A stretch of DNA of 64,000 bases, taken from contig OY997593.1 in NCBI GenBank assembly GCA_963921825.1, positions 38,579,111 through 38,643,110 on the forward strand. The letters run 5' to 3'. Below the pieces are notes generated by a model. It worked only from the letters and a program-made list of their open reading frames with translations, had not been told where the DNA came from and made no database searches. Made by a program: the position numbers and the translations under genes. Within the stretch, counting starts at the first letter, position 1. Each line of letters begins with the position of its first letter. Origin of the DNA: Erodium maritimum. Taxonomy: Eukaryota; Streptophyta; Magnoliopsida; Geraniales; Geraniaceae. Below, piece after piece: positions 23,401 to 36,648 of the stretch.

Positions 23401-26400
23401 GTAGTGTGAGAGGGAGAGAAGTTGTGTTTCTATTCTTGTCTTGTGATTTGTTGTAGGAAAAAGATGACTTAAACCATCAACAACCATCAAGGACAAGTAA
23501 GGTGTGAAGCATGGTGTGAAGTAAGACAAGCATGGTGCTAAGTATGGCAAGACAAGATGGGTTAGGTGGTGAATCACCAACACCTTAATCCTTGTCTTGC
23601 TTACTTAGTACTAATTAATCAAGACTTGATTAATTAGTTCCATGGGCCTTGGTTGCATGGGCCTTTCATGGGCCTCTTGGAACATGGCCCATGGCCATTC
23701 CCAACGAGGTCCCGTGACGTGCTCATCGCCTCCAAGCCTTCCATACCGGAAATGTCCAACATTATCCGACGCGATCAATCCCAAGACTCCAAGCCTTGTC
23801 TTGATCCGTAATGTCCTATTCACTTACGGGCACATGACCCAAAACCCAGTTTTGGTCATGTCCCGAGACAACTCTCTTTTGGCCATTCTCCATAAATGTG
23901 TCAATGAGTTTCATCCTTCGGTGTGACCCTTAGGTCTATGCATGTCGATAGATCAACGTAAAATCCCATTTTACTTGATCCTATATAAGTGGCAACTAAC
24001 GAGACTTTAGTATTGCCTGACACTACATAGCGAATCGAACCAATCGATTCTAACCTTTCCGTCCTCCCTGTCATTATCCTTTTATCTCCGATATCCTGAT
24101 TGAGATAAGGCATAGAGCCGTCATCCTTATTATTCTCAATCACTGTTCCTTGATATGTGAGATGACTGAATATATGATACCTAGTATCATGTGCATGGCC
24201 ATGCTATTCTTTCAGTCACTCTCGATCAAGCGGCCGAGAACCGATATCTTTCCCATACCTCAGTATGAGGGATAAATCCCTTAGCCGTCTTTCGTGTCAC
24301 TCATGCAACCCGTCCCCAAGCCAATCCTGGCCGTTATGGAAGCCCTGTTACGGACAACGTTAGGCTCAGGTCAAACTTAGTTGTTGACTGCATAGTGATC
24401 ACAAAGACTCCTTGGTCTAAGGATACATGACAAGCTACGACACTGAATATGTTAATGACTCAATCTATGGCACACATTCAGGGCGGGTCGTCCAATATCA
24501 TGTCCCACATGATATCTATGATCAGACTCCGGAATCCCATTCCAATGACTAACAGAACGTAAGCCATGAAGAGCCATCTTTCATACTAGTCGCTTCTAGT
24601 GAAGCTTTATTGACTAGGGACCCATCGAGTGTGATCCATCTCGATCTATGGTTCTATTCGCATGGTGGGCATAGATCAGAAATCACATCGATATATTACT
24701 CCAACACATAAGTAATAGAAAGCCGCTTTAATCTTATTGCTAATGATGATATATACATTTGGACATTTATGATTGAACTACGGGCACTAAGACTAACAGA
24801 AAGGGCGGGTGAATTATTGGGGCTGATACACTCGAATGTGTGTAGACCAATAAGTTCACTTGCCAGGAGGGGTTTTAGCTACTTTATCACATTTACTGAT
24901 GATTACAGTAAATATGGTTATGTCTATTCGCTGAGACATAAGTCTGAAGCTTTTGATAAATTCAAAGAGTTTAAGACTAAAGTAGAAAACCAACTCGACA
25001 AAGGTATTAAGGCACTTCGATTGGATTGAGGTGGAAAATACTTGACCACAGAGTTATTAGATCATATAAAAGAGAATGAGATCCTTTTGGAATGGACTCC
25101 TCATGGGACACTGTAGTTGAAAGGTGTAGCCAAACGGAGAAATCGGACATTGTTAGACAATGGTCCGTTCCAAGATTAGTTGGACTGATCTCCCAATCTC
25201 TTTCAGGGGTTATGCTCTAGAGACGACCGCATTCATAGTGAATCGGGCTTCGACGAAGGGTGTGGAAGGGAAACCATTTTTAAATGGTACGGGATGATGC
25301 CCGCTTTGTCCTTCCTAAAGATTTGTGGTTGCGAGGCTTATGTGAAACATTTGGTTTCGACTAAGCTCGAACCAAGATCTGAGATATGCACCTTCGTGTG
25401 GTATCCCAAAGCAACAAGGGGATACTACTTCTATAATCCCAGTGAGAACATGGTGTTCGTCGCTTGGGGTGGGGTCTTTATGGAAAAGGAGTTTTGTTTC
25501 CAAAGACGTCATTGGGAGGACTGTGCATCTCGAAGAAATTCAGGATGGTACAGATCTGTCTAAACCAATTGGCAACCCAGTAGAAAGGAGCCAGAGATTG
25601 TCGTAGAGTAAGAACCAATTCCTGTTACAATTCCGGAAGGTCCAAGGCGATTTGAAAGGATCAATCTTCCACCTCCAATATATGGTATCCGGAGGTGACA
25701 ATGAAGTCATGGTGGATCACGATGATCCAGCCACCTTTCAAGAAGTCGTGGATGGGCCCGACTCCGAGTTATGGCTGGGAGCCATGAGGGAGGAAATGCA
25801 ATCCATGTCAGACAACCGAGTCTGGGAACCGGTTGATCCCATCAATGGTGTGAAGACCATCGGATGCAAATGGATCTTCAAGGTGAAGATGGACATGGAT
25901 GGCAACCCTCTGACCTACAAAGCTCAACTGGTGGCGAAAGGTTATAGGCATGGATTGACTATGAGGAAACCTTCTCCCTAGTGGCTATGGTCAAAATCGA
26001 TCCAAATTCTTCTTGACATAACTGCGTATTATAATTACGAGATATGGCAAGTGGATGTCAAAACCGCTTTCCTAAATGGAAATTTGACTGAGTACGTTTG
26101 TATGTCTCGGCCCAAAGGTTTTGACGATCCGAAGAATAAAGGAAAAATTTATAAGTTGTTGAAATCCATTTATGGATTGAAACGAACTTCTCGGAGTTGG
26201 ATCTTTCGTTTTGATGAAGCTGTAATTGGATTTGGTTTAATCAAGAACGAGGATGAATCTTGCGTTTATAAGAAGGCTAGTGGGAGCAAGATTACCTTTC
26301 TGGTTCTCATTGAAAACGACATCCCAACCTTGCACGAGACTAAAGCTTGGTTGAGGAAGTGTTTTTCAATAAAGGACTTATGCGATGCTTCTTATATCTT

Positions 26401-27219
26401 AAGGATTAAGATATGTAGAGATCGCACCAAGAGGGTCTTGGATTTATGTCAGGGAACCTATGTGAACAAGGCATTGAGTAGGTTCTTAATGCTCGATTCA
26501 AAGAAAGGACTCTTACCCACTAGTCATGGCATTCATCTCAGCAAGACTTAGTGTCCTAAGACACCTGATGAGCTGAAAAGGATGATGAGAATCCTATGCG
26601 CCTGGGGGTAGGATCGATCATATATGCCATGACATGTATGAGACCAGACGTCTCGTAAGCCTTATGTTGTACCAGTAGACATCATTCTAACCCGGGGGAA
26701 AGATGATGTTGAACTAGTCGTCGAAGGATGAGTAGACGCTAGTTTTCCAAGACAAATCCAGATGACTTTAGAAGTCAATCAGGATATGTGTTTACGCTGA
26801 ATGGTAGAGCTTTAGCTGGGAGAGCGTAAAGCAAGATATCATTGCCGAATCTACGATAGAGGCCAAGTACATGGATGCTGCAGAGGCAGCTAAGGAGGCT
26901 ATGTGGATTTGGAAATTCATGGCAGGGCTGGGTGTAATTAAAAACCCATCCAGCCTGGTGAATCCATCTTGCGACAACACAAGGGCCATTGCGCAAGCTA
27001 AAAGCCTAGATCGTATAACAAATCCAAACATGTACTGCGGCGTATCCACCTCATCAGATAAATACTGAACTGAGGTGAAGTGAAGATAACCGATATTGCA
27101 ACAGATGATAACATAGCCAACCCTTTGACTAAGGCAGTGTCACTGCCTGAACATGTTAGACATGTAAAGTCGATGGGGACATATTGGAGTTTAGATTGGA
27201 ACTAGGGCAAGTGGGAGAT
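20456..27219 (+). pseudogene. Copia internal region A (broken)
   Basis: A leader of about 1.56 kb precedes gag (from ATG 22017). Next come a zinc-knuckle-like stretch near 22320, integrase sequence (around 22900-23100 and 24805-25560), reverse transcriptase (about 25650-26560, with DVKTAFLNGNL) and RNase H (about 26840-27060). The region is broken at several points and cannot be a working pol. A solo LTR of the same family is nested inside integrase at 23123-24798. Apart from that insertion it is nearly identical to region B. Confidence 0.88.
23123..24798 (-). mobile_element. Nested copia solo LTR inside internal region A
   Basis: A 1,676-bp minus-strand LTR (TGTTGGGTCTCG...GACTAACA) related to, but clearly diverged from, the LTRs of the array. 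It has an exact TSD, GAAAG (23118-23122 and 24799-24803). Region B has the uninterrupted site at about 31570. The offset between the two internal copies changes by exactly 1,681 bp across it, which equals LTR plus TSD. No internal region remains, so it is a solo LTR. Confidence 0.93.
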
Positions 27220-28907
27220 TGTTAGTCTTAGTGCCCGTAGTTCAATCCTAAATGTCCAAATGTACATATCATCGTTAGCAATAAAATTAAAGCGGCTTTA
27301 TATTACTTATGTGTTGGAGTAATATATCGACGTGTGCTCTGATCTATGCCCACCATGCGAATAGAACCATAGATCGAGATAGATCACACTCGATGGGTCC
27401 CTAGTCAACAAAGCTTCACTAGAAGCGACTAGTATGAAAGATGGCTCTTTATGGCTTACGTTCTGTTAGTCATTGGAATGGGATTCCGGAGTCTGATCAT
27501 AGATATCATGTGGGACATGATATTGGACGACCCGCCCTGAATATGTGTCATAGATTAAGTCATGAACATATTCAGTGTTGTAGCTTGTCATGTATCCTTA
27601 GACCAAGGAGTCTTTGTGATCGCTATGTAGTCAACAACTGAGTTTGACCTGAGCCTAACGTTGTCCGTAACAGGGCTTCCATAACAGCCAGGATTGGCTT
27701 GGGGACGGGCTACATGAGTGACACGAAAGACGGCTAAGGGATTTATCCCTCATACTAAGGTATGGGAAAGATATCGGTTCTCGGCCGCTTGATCGAGAGT
27801 GACTGGAAGAATAGCATGGCCATGCACATGATATTGGGTATCATATCTTCAGTCATCTCACATATCAAGGAACGGTGATTGAGAATAATAAGGATGACGG
27901 CTCTATGCCTTATCTCAATCAGGATATCGGAGATAAAAGGATAATGACAGGGACGACGGAAAGGTTAGAATCGACAGGGTCGATTCGCTATGCAGTGTCA
28001 GGCAATACTAAAGTCTCGTTAGTTGCCACTTAAATAGGATCAAGTAAAATGGGATTTTACGTTGATCTATTGACATGCATAAACCTAAGGGTCACACCGG
28101 AGGATGAAACTCATTGACACATTTATGGAGAATGGCCAAAAGGGAGTTGTCTCGGGACATGACCAAAACTGGGTTTTGGGTCATGTGCCCGTACGTGAAT
28201 AGGACTTTACGGATCGAGACAAGGCTTGGAGTCTTGGGATTGATCGCGTCGGATAATGTTGGACATTTCCGGTATGGAAGGCTTGGAGGCGATGAGCGAA
28301 TCACGGGACCTCGTTAGAAATGGCCACGGGCCATGTTCCAAGAGGCCCATGAAAGGCCCATGCAACCAAGGCCCATAGAACTAATTAATCAAGTCTTGAT
28401 TAATTAGTACTAAGTAAGCAAGACAAGGATTAAGGTGTTGGTGATTCACCACCTAACCCAATCTTGTCTTGCCATACTTTGTCCTATTTACACCTTACTT
28501 GACACCATACTTGTCCCATGCCTTTAGTTGGACAAGTATGGGTTTTGTTATGTTTAATTCATCTTTTTTCAACATAACAAACACAAGACAAGAATAGGAA
28601 ACACATTTTCTCTCCCTCTTCCATGGCCATTTCGGGTTTGGCTAGTTTCCACCTCCATGTTTGTGTTCTTGAGTCCTCAAAGAGAAGAACTACGTGGCTT
28701 TGATTCCAATGTGGATACGTAGGCGTCTTGGAGACTCAAGCCAATCATTCGTTAACCGGTGTTCTTGTTTTGGTAAGAACTAGTGCTGAATTTTTCTCTT
28801 GTGAATCCATTCTTTGTTAGTTGTTTCATGGTTTTAATCGTCTCTTGGTTTTCATTGATTTTCCGCTGCGAGTTGGTTCATCTCCAACCCTACCTCGAGA
28901 CCCAACA
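27220..28907 (+). repeat. Copia array LTR 2 (shared middle LTR)
   Basis: Same ends and length as LTR 1, exactly 8,452 bp downstream of it. It serves as 3' LTR of region A and 5' LTR of region B, and the primer site for B follows at 28909. About eight differences from LTR 1 and four from LTR 3 were counted by eye. Confidence 0.92.
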
Positions 28908-31900
28908 GTGGTATCAGAGCCGTGCTACCTTCGGGATTCACAAGACGGTGTTCAAAGTTTCGGTTTTGCTTGAAAGTTTCGTTTTTGGCATGTTGTTTTG
29001 CTAAATTGATTGATAACATGTGTTAAATTTTTGTTTATGGATTTAATGCATGTAAAAGGAATTTTTGAAAATTATTTCAAATCTGGAAATTTTGAAAAAA
29101 GTTTGATTTTTCGGGTCTCGGGAGCGGGACTCTCGGGGAGCCGAAACCGAGACCGAACGGGGATCCGTTGGACGGAGCTAGGCCAAGCATGACCATTGGA
29201 TGGTTGATATGCCAAGGCTAAACCTTTTTGTTAGTTATGACGAGTTTGGAACCGTCATGACGAACTCGAAGATCAAATGTTCAAAAGTTTCATTTTTGAA
29301 CGGTTTCGATAAACCGAGCATCAAAAAAAAAAAATTCGAAACTTGGCTATTAATTAAAACCGGAAAATCACATGATGTTTGATAACATGCTTGTTTGATA
29401 ACACGATGTGTGATGTGATGTTGGCATGGTGTACATAATAGCCCCGAGCTCGATTTAATTATTTATCGCTTTTCACGGCCTGCGAGCCGTTAGAGTTAGC
29501 GTGTAATTATTATTTCAAGGTGTGGTCGTCGAACCACTTGTTTGTAATATTTATTTATTCCCGACCTGCGAGTCGTGTATTAAATTGTAATATTTTACTG
29601 AACACGAAGAAAGGGCGAAAAGGTCATTTGGTGGCTTTTCGGGTGTTGGCATCGGCTTGGAGTCGGTGGAGCTCAAGAAGCTAGTGGGAGTTAGTTTAGG
29701 GGGCTATTATGTGCACATTTATCGCTTTATGCTTGGTTTAGTTTATGCATGATTAATTCTATGTGTTTTAGAATTGCATGCTTAACTTTATTTACCGAGC
29801 ATATCACCTCACATGCAAAGATAAAATTGGAATTTTAATCCTTGTGTGTGAACCCTTAGAACCGTCATTACATTGGATGTAGTTGACGGGTTCAAAGGAA
29901 GAATTACATTGGATGTAATTTGAGGCATCATTGCATTTGGAATGTAGTTGATGTGCTCATCGCATCTAGGATGTGCCAAAGTTTTGAACACAACTGGACA
30001 AGTAAAAGCGGGTCATGTCCGATACCTCCCAATAATCAACACCTTACTACCTCCCCGTCCTATGGGTGTCGTGCGCATTAGCGGAGCATCCATGGGGAAG
30101 CGGGGTAGTAGGTTTGGACGACATATGTGGGTGTCGTGCGCATTAGCGGAGCACCTACATAGTGACGGGCCATAGTTGAAAATTGGTGGACCCGACTACG
30201 ATTCTCAGCCTGAGGTTGAGCTAGGGTAACAGATAGGGTAAGTCGTGTACATAAGTACATACCCTAGCCAAGAGTCACATTGGATGTGATTGGATGGAGT
30301 CCTACCTACATAGCTCGATTAAGTGGTGAGCATTAGTTCAGCTTAATCGAGTGAATCAAGGATCTTGGTTTCAGATTCTAAAGGTTTAGAATCGATTGTT
30401 GGTGTTTAAGCTTGATCTTCATAAAATTTATTCAGTTTACTGATTGAATTTTATCTGTTGTAGATCAAATGGCAAATTCAGCGAACATTAATAGTTTGTC
30501 ATTAAAAACCATTCTTGACAGGGTCAAGCTAAATGGGACAAACTATTTGGACTGGTACAGAATTTTGAGGATAGTCCTCAAGTCTGAACGCAAAGAATAT
30601 GTCCTTGACAAGGTTGTCTCTAAGACCATATCAGAGTTACATGAAGTGTCATTAACTACTGAGAAGAATATCTCAGGGATCTGGGATCCAAGGATATTCT
30701 GATGGTCAACAAGGGAATTGGAAGTGGCAAGGGCTGGGCCCATGCGCACTTGGCAGGAAAGATGAGACACCTGAGAATGTCTGCTTCTACTGCCAACAGC
30801 CTGGTCATTGGAACCGGGATTACAGGAAGTTCACGGCTGATCTGAAGAAGGGCAGTGGGACTGCGCCTTCATCAAATAGCCTGGATGATCTGAAGAAGGG
30901 CAGTAGGACTGCGCCTTCATCAGGAAACCTGGATGATCTAAGGAAGGGCGGTGGGACCGTGCCTTCATTCGGTATTAACTCTATAGAGCTACATCTCTCT
31001 ACTTCCAAAGATTTATGGGTATTAGATACCATGACTGAATCTCACACATGCACTAATATATGGTAGCTGAAAGTAGGAGAGATTTGGAAAGCACGAAATG
31101 GACCTCAGAGTTGTGGCAACTGTTGTAGGATCCATGAGTCTTGTTTTGCCAAGAGGCCTTGTCTTAGTATTGTATAATGTATATTGCATACCTACTTTTA
31201 GTAGGAATATTATATCTGTATCCATGTTTGACAAGGAAGGATATAATGTTAATATTGGAAATGGAGTTTTCAATGTTCTATGCAATGATATGTTTTATAC
31301 CAGTACTGACATGGTTGGAGGATTGTACATATATAGATATGGGTAACAATGGCTCAAGTTCTATATATTCCGTTAATACCAAGAGGTCTAAATCCAACGA
31401 TTTAAACCTAACTCTGTTATGGTACTGTCATTTGGGTCGCATAAACAAGAAGCGCCTATCAGCACTTCAGAAGTGCGGGCTTTCAGGTTCATTCGAATTT
31501 CATTCGATCGATAGGTGCAAGGTTTGTTTGATGAGCAAAATGACTAAAGTTCCCTTTATCGATCGCGATGAAAGGGCGGGTGAATTATTGGGGCTGATAC
31601 ACTCGAATGTGTGTAGACCAATAAGTTCACTTGCCAGGAGGGGTTTTAGCTACTTTATCACATTTACTGATGATTACAGTAAATATGGTTATGTCTATTC
31701 GCTGAGACATAAGTCTGAAGCTTTTGATAAATTCAAAGAGTTTAAGACTAAAGTAGAAAACCAGCTCGACAAAGGTATTAAGGCACTTCGATTGGATTGA
31801 GGTGGAAAATACTTGACCACAGAGTTATTAGATCATATAAAAGAGAATGAGATCCTTTTGGAATGGACTCCTCATGGGACACTGTAGTTGAAAGGTGTAG

Positions 31901-33990
31901 CCAAACGGAGAAATCGGACATTGTTAGACAATGGTCCGTTCCAAGATTAGTTGGACTGATCTCCCAATCTCTTTCAGGGGTTATGCTCTAGAGACGACCG
32001 CATTCATAGTGAATCGGGCTTCGACGAAGGGTGTGGAAGGGAAACCATTTTTAAATGGTACGGGATGATGCCCGCTTTGTCCTTCCTAAAGATTTGTGGT
32101 TGCGAGGCTTATGTGAAACATTTGGTTTCGACTAAGCTCGAACCAAGATCTGAGATATGCACCTTCGTGTGGTATCCCAAAGCAACAAGGGGATACTACT
32201 TCTATAATCCCAGTGAGAACATGGTGTTCGTCGCTTGGGGTGGGGTCTTTATGGAAAAGGAGTTTTGTTTCCAAAGACGTCATTGGGAGGACTGTGCATC
32301 TCGAAGAAATTCAGGATGGTACAGATCTGTCTAAACCAATTGGCAACCCAGTAGAAAGGAGCCAGAGATTGTCGTAGAGTAAGAACCAATTCCTGTTACA
32401 ATTCCGGAAGGTCCAAGGCGATTTGAAAGGATCAATCTTCCACCTCCAATATATGGTATCCGGAGGTGACAATGAAGTCATGGTGGATCACGGTGATCCA
32501 GCCACCTTTCAAGAAGTCGTGGATGGGCCCGACTCCGAGTTATGGCTGGGAGCCATGAGGGAGGAAATGCAATCCATGTCAGACAACCGAGTCTGGGAAC
32601 CGGTTGATCCCATCAATGGTGTGAAGACCATCGGATGCAAATGGATCTTCAAGGTGAAGATGGACATGGATGGCAACCCTCTGACCTACAAAGCTCAACT
32701 GGTGGCGAAAGGTTATAGGCATGGATTGACTATGAGGAAACCTTCTCCCTAGTGGCTATGGTCAAAATCGATCCAAATTCTTCTTGACATAACTGCGTAT
32801 TATAATTACGAGATATGGCAAGTGGATGTCAAAACCGCTTTCCTAAATGGAAATTTGACTGAGTACGTTTGTATGTCTCGGCCCAAAGGTTTTGACGATC
32901 CGAAGAATAAAGGAAAAATTTATAAGTTGTTGAAATCCATTTATGGATTGAAACGAACTTCTCGGAGTTGGATCTTTCGTTTTGATGAAGCTGTAATTGG
33001 ATTTGGTTTAATCAAGAACGAGGATGAATCTTGCGTTTATAAGAAGGCTAGTGGGAGCAAGATTACCTTTCTGGTTCTCATTGAAAACGACATCCCAACC
33101 TTGCACGAGACTAAAGCTTGGTTGAGGAAGTGTTTTTCAATAAAGGACTTATGCGATGCTTCTTATATCTTAAGGATTAAGATATGTAGAGATCGCACCA
33201 AGAGGGTCTTGGATTTATGTCAGGGAACCTATGTGAACAAGGCATTGAGTAGGTTCTTAATGCTCGATTCAAAGAAAGGACTCTTACCCACTAGTCATGG
33301 CATTCATCTCAGCAAGACTTAGTGTCCTAAGACACCTGATGAGCTGAAAAGGATGATGAGAATCCTATGCGCCTAGGGGTAGGATCGATCATATATGCCA
33401 TGACATGTATGAGACCAGACGTCTCGTAAGCCTTATGTTGTACCAGTAGACATCATTCTAACCCGGGGGAAAGATGATGTTGAACTAGTCGTCGAAGGAT
33501 GAGTAGACGCTAGTTTTCCAAGACAAATCCAGATGACTTTAGAAGTCAATCAGGATATGTGTTTACGCTGAATGGTAGAGCTTTAGCTGGGAGAGCGTAA
33601 AGCAAGATATCATTGCCGAATCTACGATAGAGGCCAAGTACATGGATGCTGCAGAGGCAGCTAAGGAGGCTATGTGGATTTGGAAATTCATGGCAGGGCT
33701 GGGTGTAATTAAAAACCCATCCAGCCTGGTGAATCCATCTTGCGACAACACAAGGGCCATTGCGCAAGCTAAAAGCCTAGATCGTATAACAAATCCAAAC
33801 ATGTACTGCGGCGTATCCACCTCATCAGATAAATACTGAACTGAGGTGAAGTGAAGATAACCGATATTGCAACAGATGATAACATAGCCAACCCTTTGAC
33901 TAAGGCAGTGTCACTGCCTGAACATGTTAGACATGTAAAGTCGATGGGGACATATTGGAGTTTAGATTGGAACTAGGGCAAGTGGGAGAT
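28908..33990 (+). pseudogene. Copia internal region B (broken)
   Basis: A near-duplicate of region A without the nested solo LTR. Gag starts at 30469, an integrase stretch with YGYVYSLRHKSEAF lies near 31690, reverse transcriptase at about 32420-33330 and RNase H at about 33610-33840. Broken at several points in the same manner as region A, so the decay came before the duplication or the element moved with helper proteins from another copy. Confidence 0.88.
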
Positions 33991-35678
33991 TGTTAGTCTT
34001 AGTGCCCGTAGTTCAATCCTAAATGTCCAAATGTACATATCATCGTTAGCAATAAAATTAAAGCGGCTTTATATTACTTATGTGTTGGAGTAATATATCG
34101 ACGTGTGCTCTGATCTATGCCCACCATGCGAATAGAACCATAGATCGAGATAGATCACACTCGATGGGTCCCTAGTCAACAAAGCTTCACTAGAAGCGAC
34201 TAGTATGAAAGATGGCTCTTTATGGCTTACGTTCTGTTAGTCATTGGAATGGGATTCCGGAGTCTGATCATAGATATCATGTGGGACATGATATTGGACG
34301 ACCCGCCCTGAATATGTGTCATAGATTAAGTCATGAACATATTCAGTGTTGTAGCTTGTCATGTATCCTTAGACCAAGGAGTCTTTGTGATCGCTATGTA
34401 GTCAACAACTGAGTTTGACCTGAGCCTAACGTTGTCCGTAACAGGGCTTCCATAACGGCCAGGATTGGCTTGGGGACGGGCTACATGAGTGACACGAAAG
34501 ACGGCTAAGGGATTTATCCCTCATACTAAGGTATGGGAAAGATATCGGTTCTCGGCCGCTTGATCGAGAGTGACTGGAAGAATAGCATGGCCATGCACAT
34601 GATATTGGGTATCATATCTTCAGTCATCTCACATATCAAGGAACGGTGATTGAGAATAATAAGGATGACGGCTCTATGCCTTATCTCAATCAGGATATCG
34701 GAGATAAAAGGATAATGACAGGGACGACGGAAAGGTTAGAATCGACAGGGTCGATTCGCTATGCAGTGTCAGGCAATACTAAAGTCTCGTTAGTTGCCAC
34801 TTAAATAGGATCAAGTAAAATGGGATTTTACGTTGATCTATTGACATGCATAAACCTAAGGGTCACACCGGAGGATGAAACTCATTGACACATTTATGGA
34901 GAATGGCCAAAAGGGAGTTGTCTCGGGACATGACCAAAACTGGGTTTTGGGTCATGTGCCCGTACGTGAATAGGACTTTACGGATCGAGACAAGGCTTGG
35001 AGTCTTGGGATTGATCGCGTCGGATAATGTTGGACATTTCCGGTATGGAAGGCTTGGAGGCGATGAGCGAATCACGGGACCTCGTTAGAAATGGCCACGG
35101 GCCATGTTCCAAGAGGCCCATGAAAGGCCCATGCAACCAAGGCCCATAGAACTAATTAATCAAGTCTTGATTAATTAGTACTAAGTAAGCAAGACAAGGA
35201 TTAAGGTGTTGGTGATTCACCACCTAACCCAATCTTGTCTTGCCATACTTTGTCCTATTTACACCTTACTTGACACCATACTTGTCCCATGCCTTTAGTT
35301 GGACAAGTATGGGTTTTGTTATGTTTAATTCATCTTTTTTCAACATAACAAATACAAGACAAGAATAGGAAACACATTTTCTCTCCCTCTTCCATGGCCA
35401 TTTCGGGTTTGGCTAGTTTCCACCTCCATGTTTGTGTTCTTGAGTCCTCAAAGAGAAGAACTACGTGGCTTTGATTCCCATGTGGATATGTAGGCGTCTT
35501 GGAGACTCAAGCCAATCATTCGTTAACCGGTGTTCTTGTTTTGGTAAGAACTAGTGCTGAATTTTTCTCTTGTGAATCCATTCTTTGTTAGTTGTTTCAT
35601 GGTTTTAATCGTCTCTTGGTTTTCATTGATTTTCCGCTGCGAGTTGGTTCATCTCCAACCCTACCTCGAGACCCAACA
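33991..35678 (+). repeat. Copia array LTR 3
   Basis: Full-length LTR, 6,771 bp downstream of LTR 2, followed directly by the right target duplication CTTTC. Confidence 0.92.
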
Positions 35679-35683
35679 CTTTC

Positions 35684-35835
35684 ATAACTGCTACCCGACC
35701 ACGATACTTTCGGTATACGTTTCTCACCACCGCAAAATCACCGGAATCTGTCGGTTACGATTTTTTTTTGTGCCAATAGCGGTTGGATTGGTCGGTTATT
35801 GGCGGTGCTGACTTTTTTTGCCCACCCCTACTCAG
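35684..35835. other. Possible hAT-like small element end
   Basis: The stretch ends TTTGCCCACCCCTACT, in reverse complement AGGGGTGGGCA, the terminus also seen at 5743. The other end would lie left of the copia array. No TSD was established. Confidence 0.3.
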
Positions 35836-35959
35836 AAGAATAAGAAGCACACTTAAGCTCCTCTTAATCCACAAGAAGTACATTAACTTACCTTTACATT
35901 ACACTTTCTACTGTTTTGAAGTATCTTGATTCATCAAATAAGGTGCTACTAATGATCTT

Positions 35960-36509
35960 TAAGGAAGGTTTGTTTTTAGGTCAAGAAGAGCATGAATTAT
36001 CTCCCGAAATGCTTGGAATACTAGACAAAGTTTAAAGACGTGTTTCCCAAGGAGATACCACCCAGTCTACCACCAGTAAGAGAAATTGAACATCAAATCG
36101 ATCTTGTTCCGGGGGCACCATTTCCTAGCACACCAGCTTATAGAGTCAATCCTAAAGTACTTCAAGAGCTAGAAAAGCCAGTTCAAGATCTCATGTCAAA
36201 AGGTTATCTCCATGAGAGTCTTAGACCATGTGTCGTACTAGTCCTTCTAGTTCCTAAGAAAGATGGAACATGGAGGATGTGTGTTGATTGTCGAGCCATC
36301 AACAATATCACTGTCAAATATAGACATCCATGTCAAATATATCCATCCAATTCCTAGGCTTGATGATATATTAGACGAGCTAAATGGAGCTACAATATTC
36401 TCTAAGATTTATTTAAGGAGTGGGTACAATCAAGTTATGATGAAGGAATGAGATGAATGGAAAACAACATTTAAGACTAAGCAAGGGTTATATGAGTGGC
36501 TGGTCATGA
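35960..36509 (+). pseudogene. Ty3/gypsy reverse transcriptase fragment (broken)
   Basis: The frames encode the start of a gypsy reverse transcriptase: a PPxREIEHQIDLVPG stretch, [16 protein letters not shown], and [12 protein letters not shown]. Only part of pol is present and it is broken by a few breaks. A minus-strand copia element is inserted directly at its right edge. A fossil, older than the copia that interrupts it. Confidence 0.8.
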
Positions 36510-36648
36510 TGTTGGGTCTCGATGGAGGGTATGAACACATACTCGCAACGGCAGCAAATAAAACCTGAGACCATGCAAGAAAAAACTACCACGATTAGAT
36601 TCACAAAACAAAATGAAATCATCATTTCTAACAATTGTTCAACAACAC

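Larger units (their letters stand above)
18768..35678 (+). mobile_element. Tandem Ty1/copia array: LTR-internal-LTR-internal-LTR
   Basis: Three full LTRs of 1,688 bp alternate with two internal regions. The whole 16.9-kb block is flanked by one exact TSD, CTTTC (18763-18767 and 35679-35683). Each internal region follows a TGGTATCAGAGC primer site and ends at a purine tract (AAGTGGGAGAT). The order gag, integrase, reverse transcriptase, RNase H is that of copia elements. Both internal copies are broken, each with several breaks, and look alike in this. By eye the LTRs differ by about four to eight bases in 1.69 kb, so the array is young (well under a few million years at usual plant rates). 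A shared middle LTR points to unequal recombination between LTRs. Confidence 0.9.
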
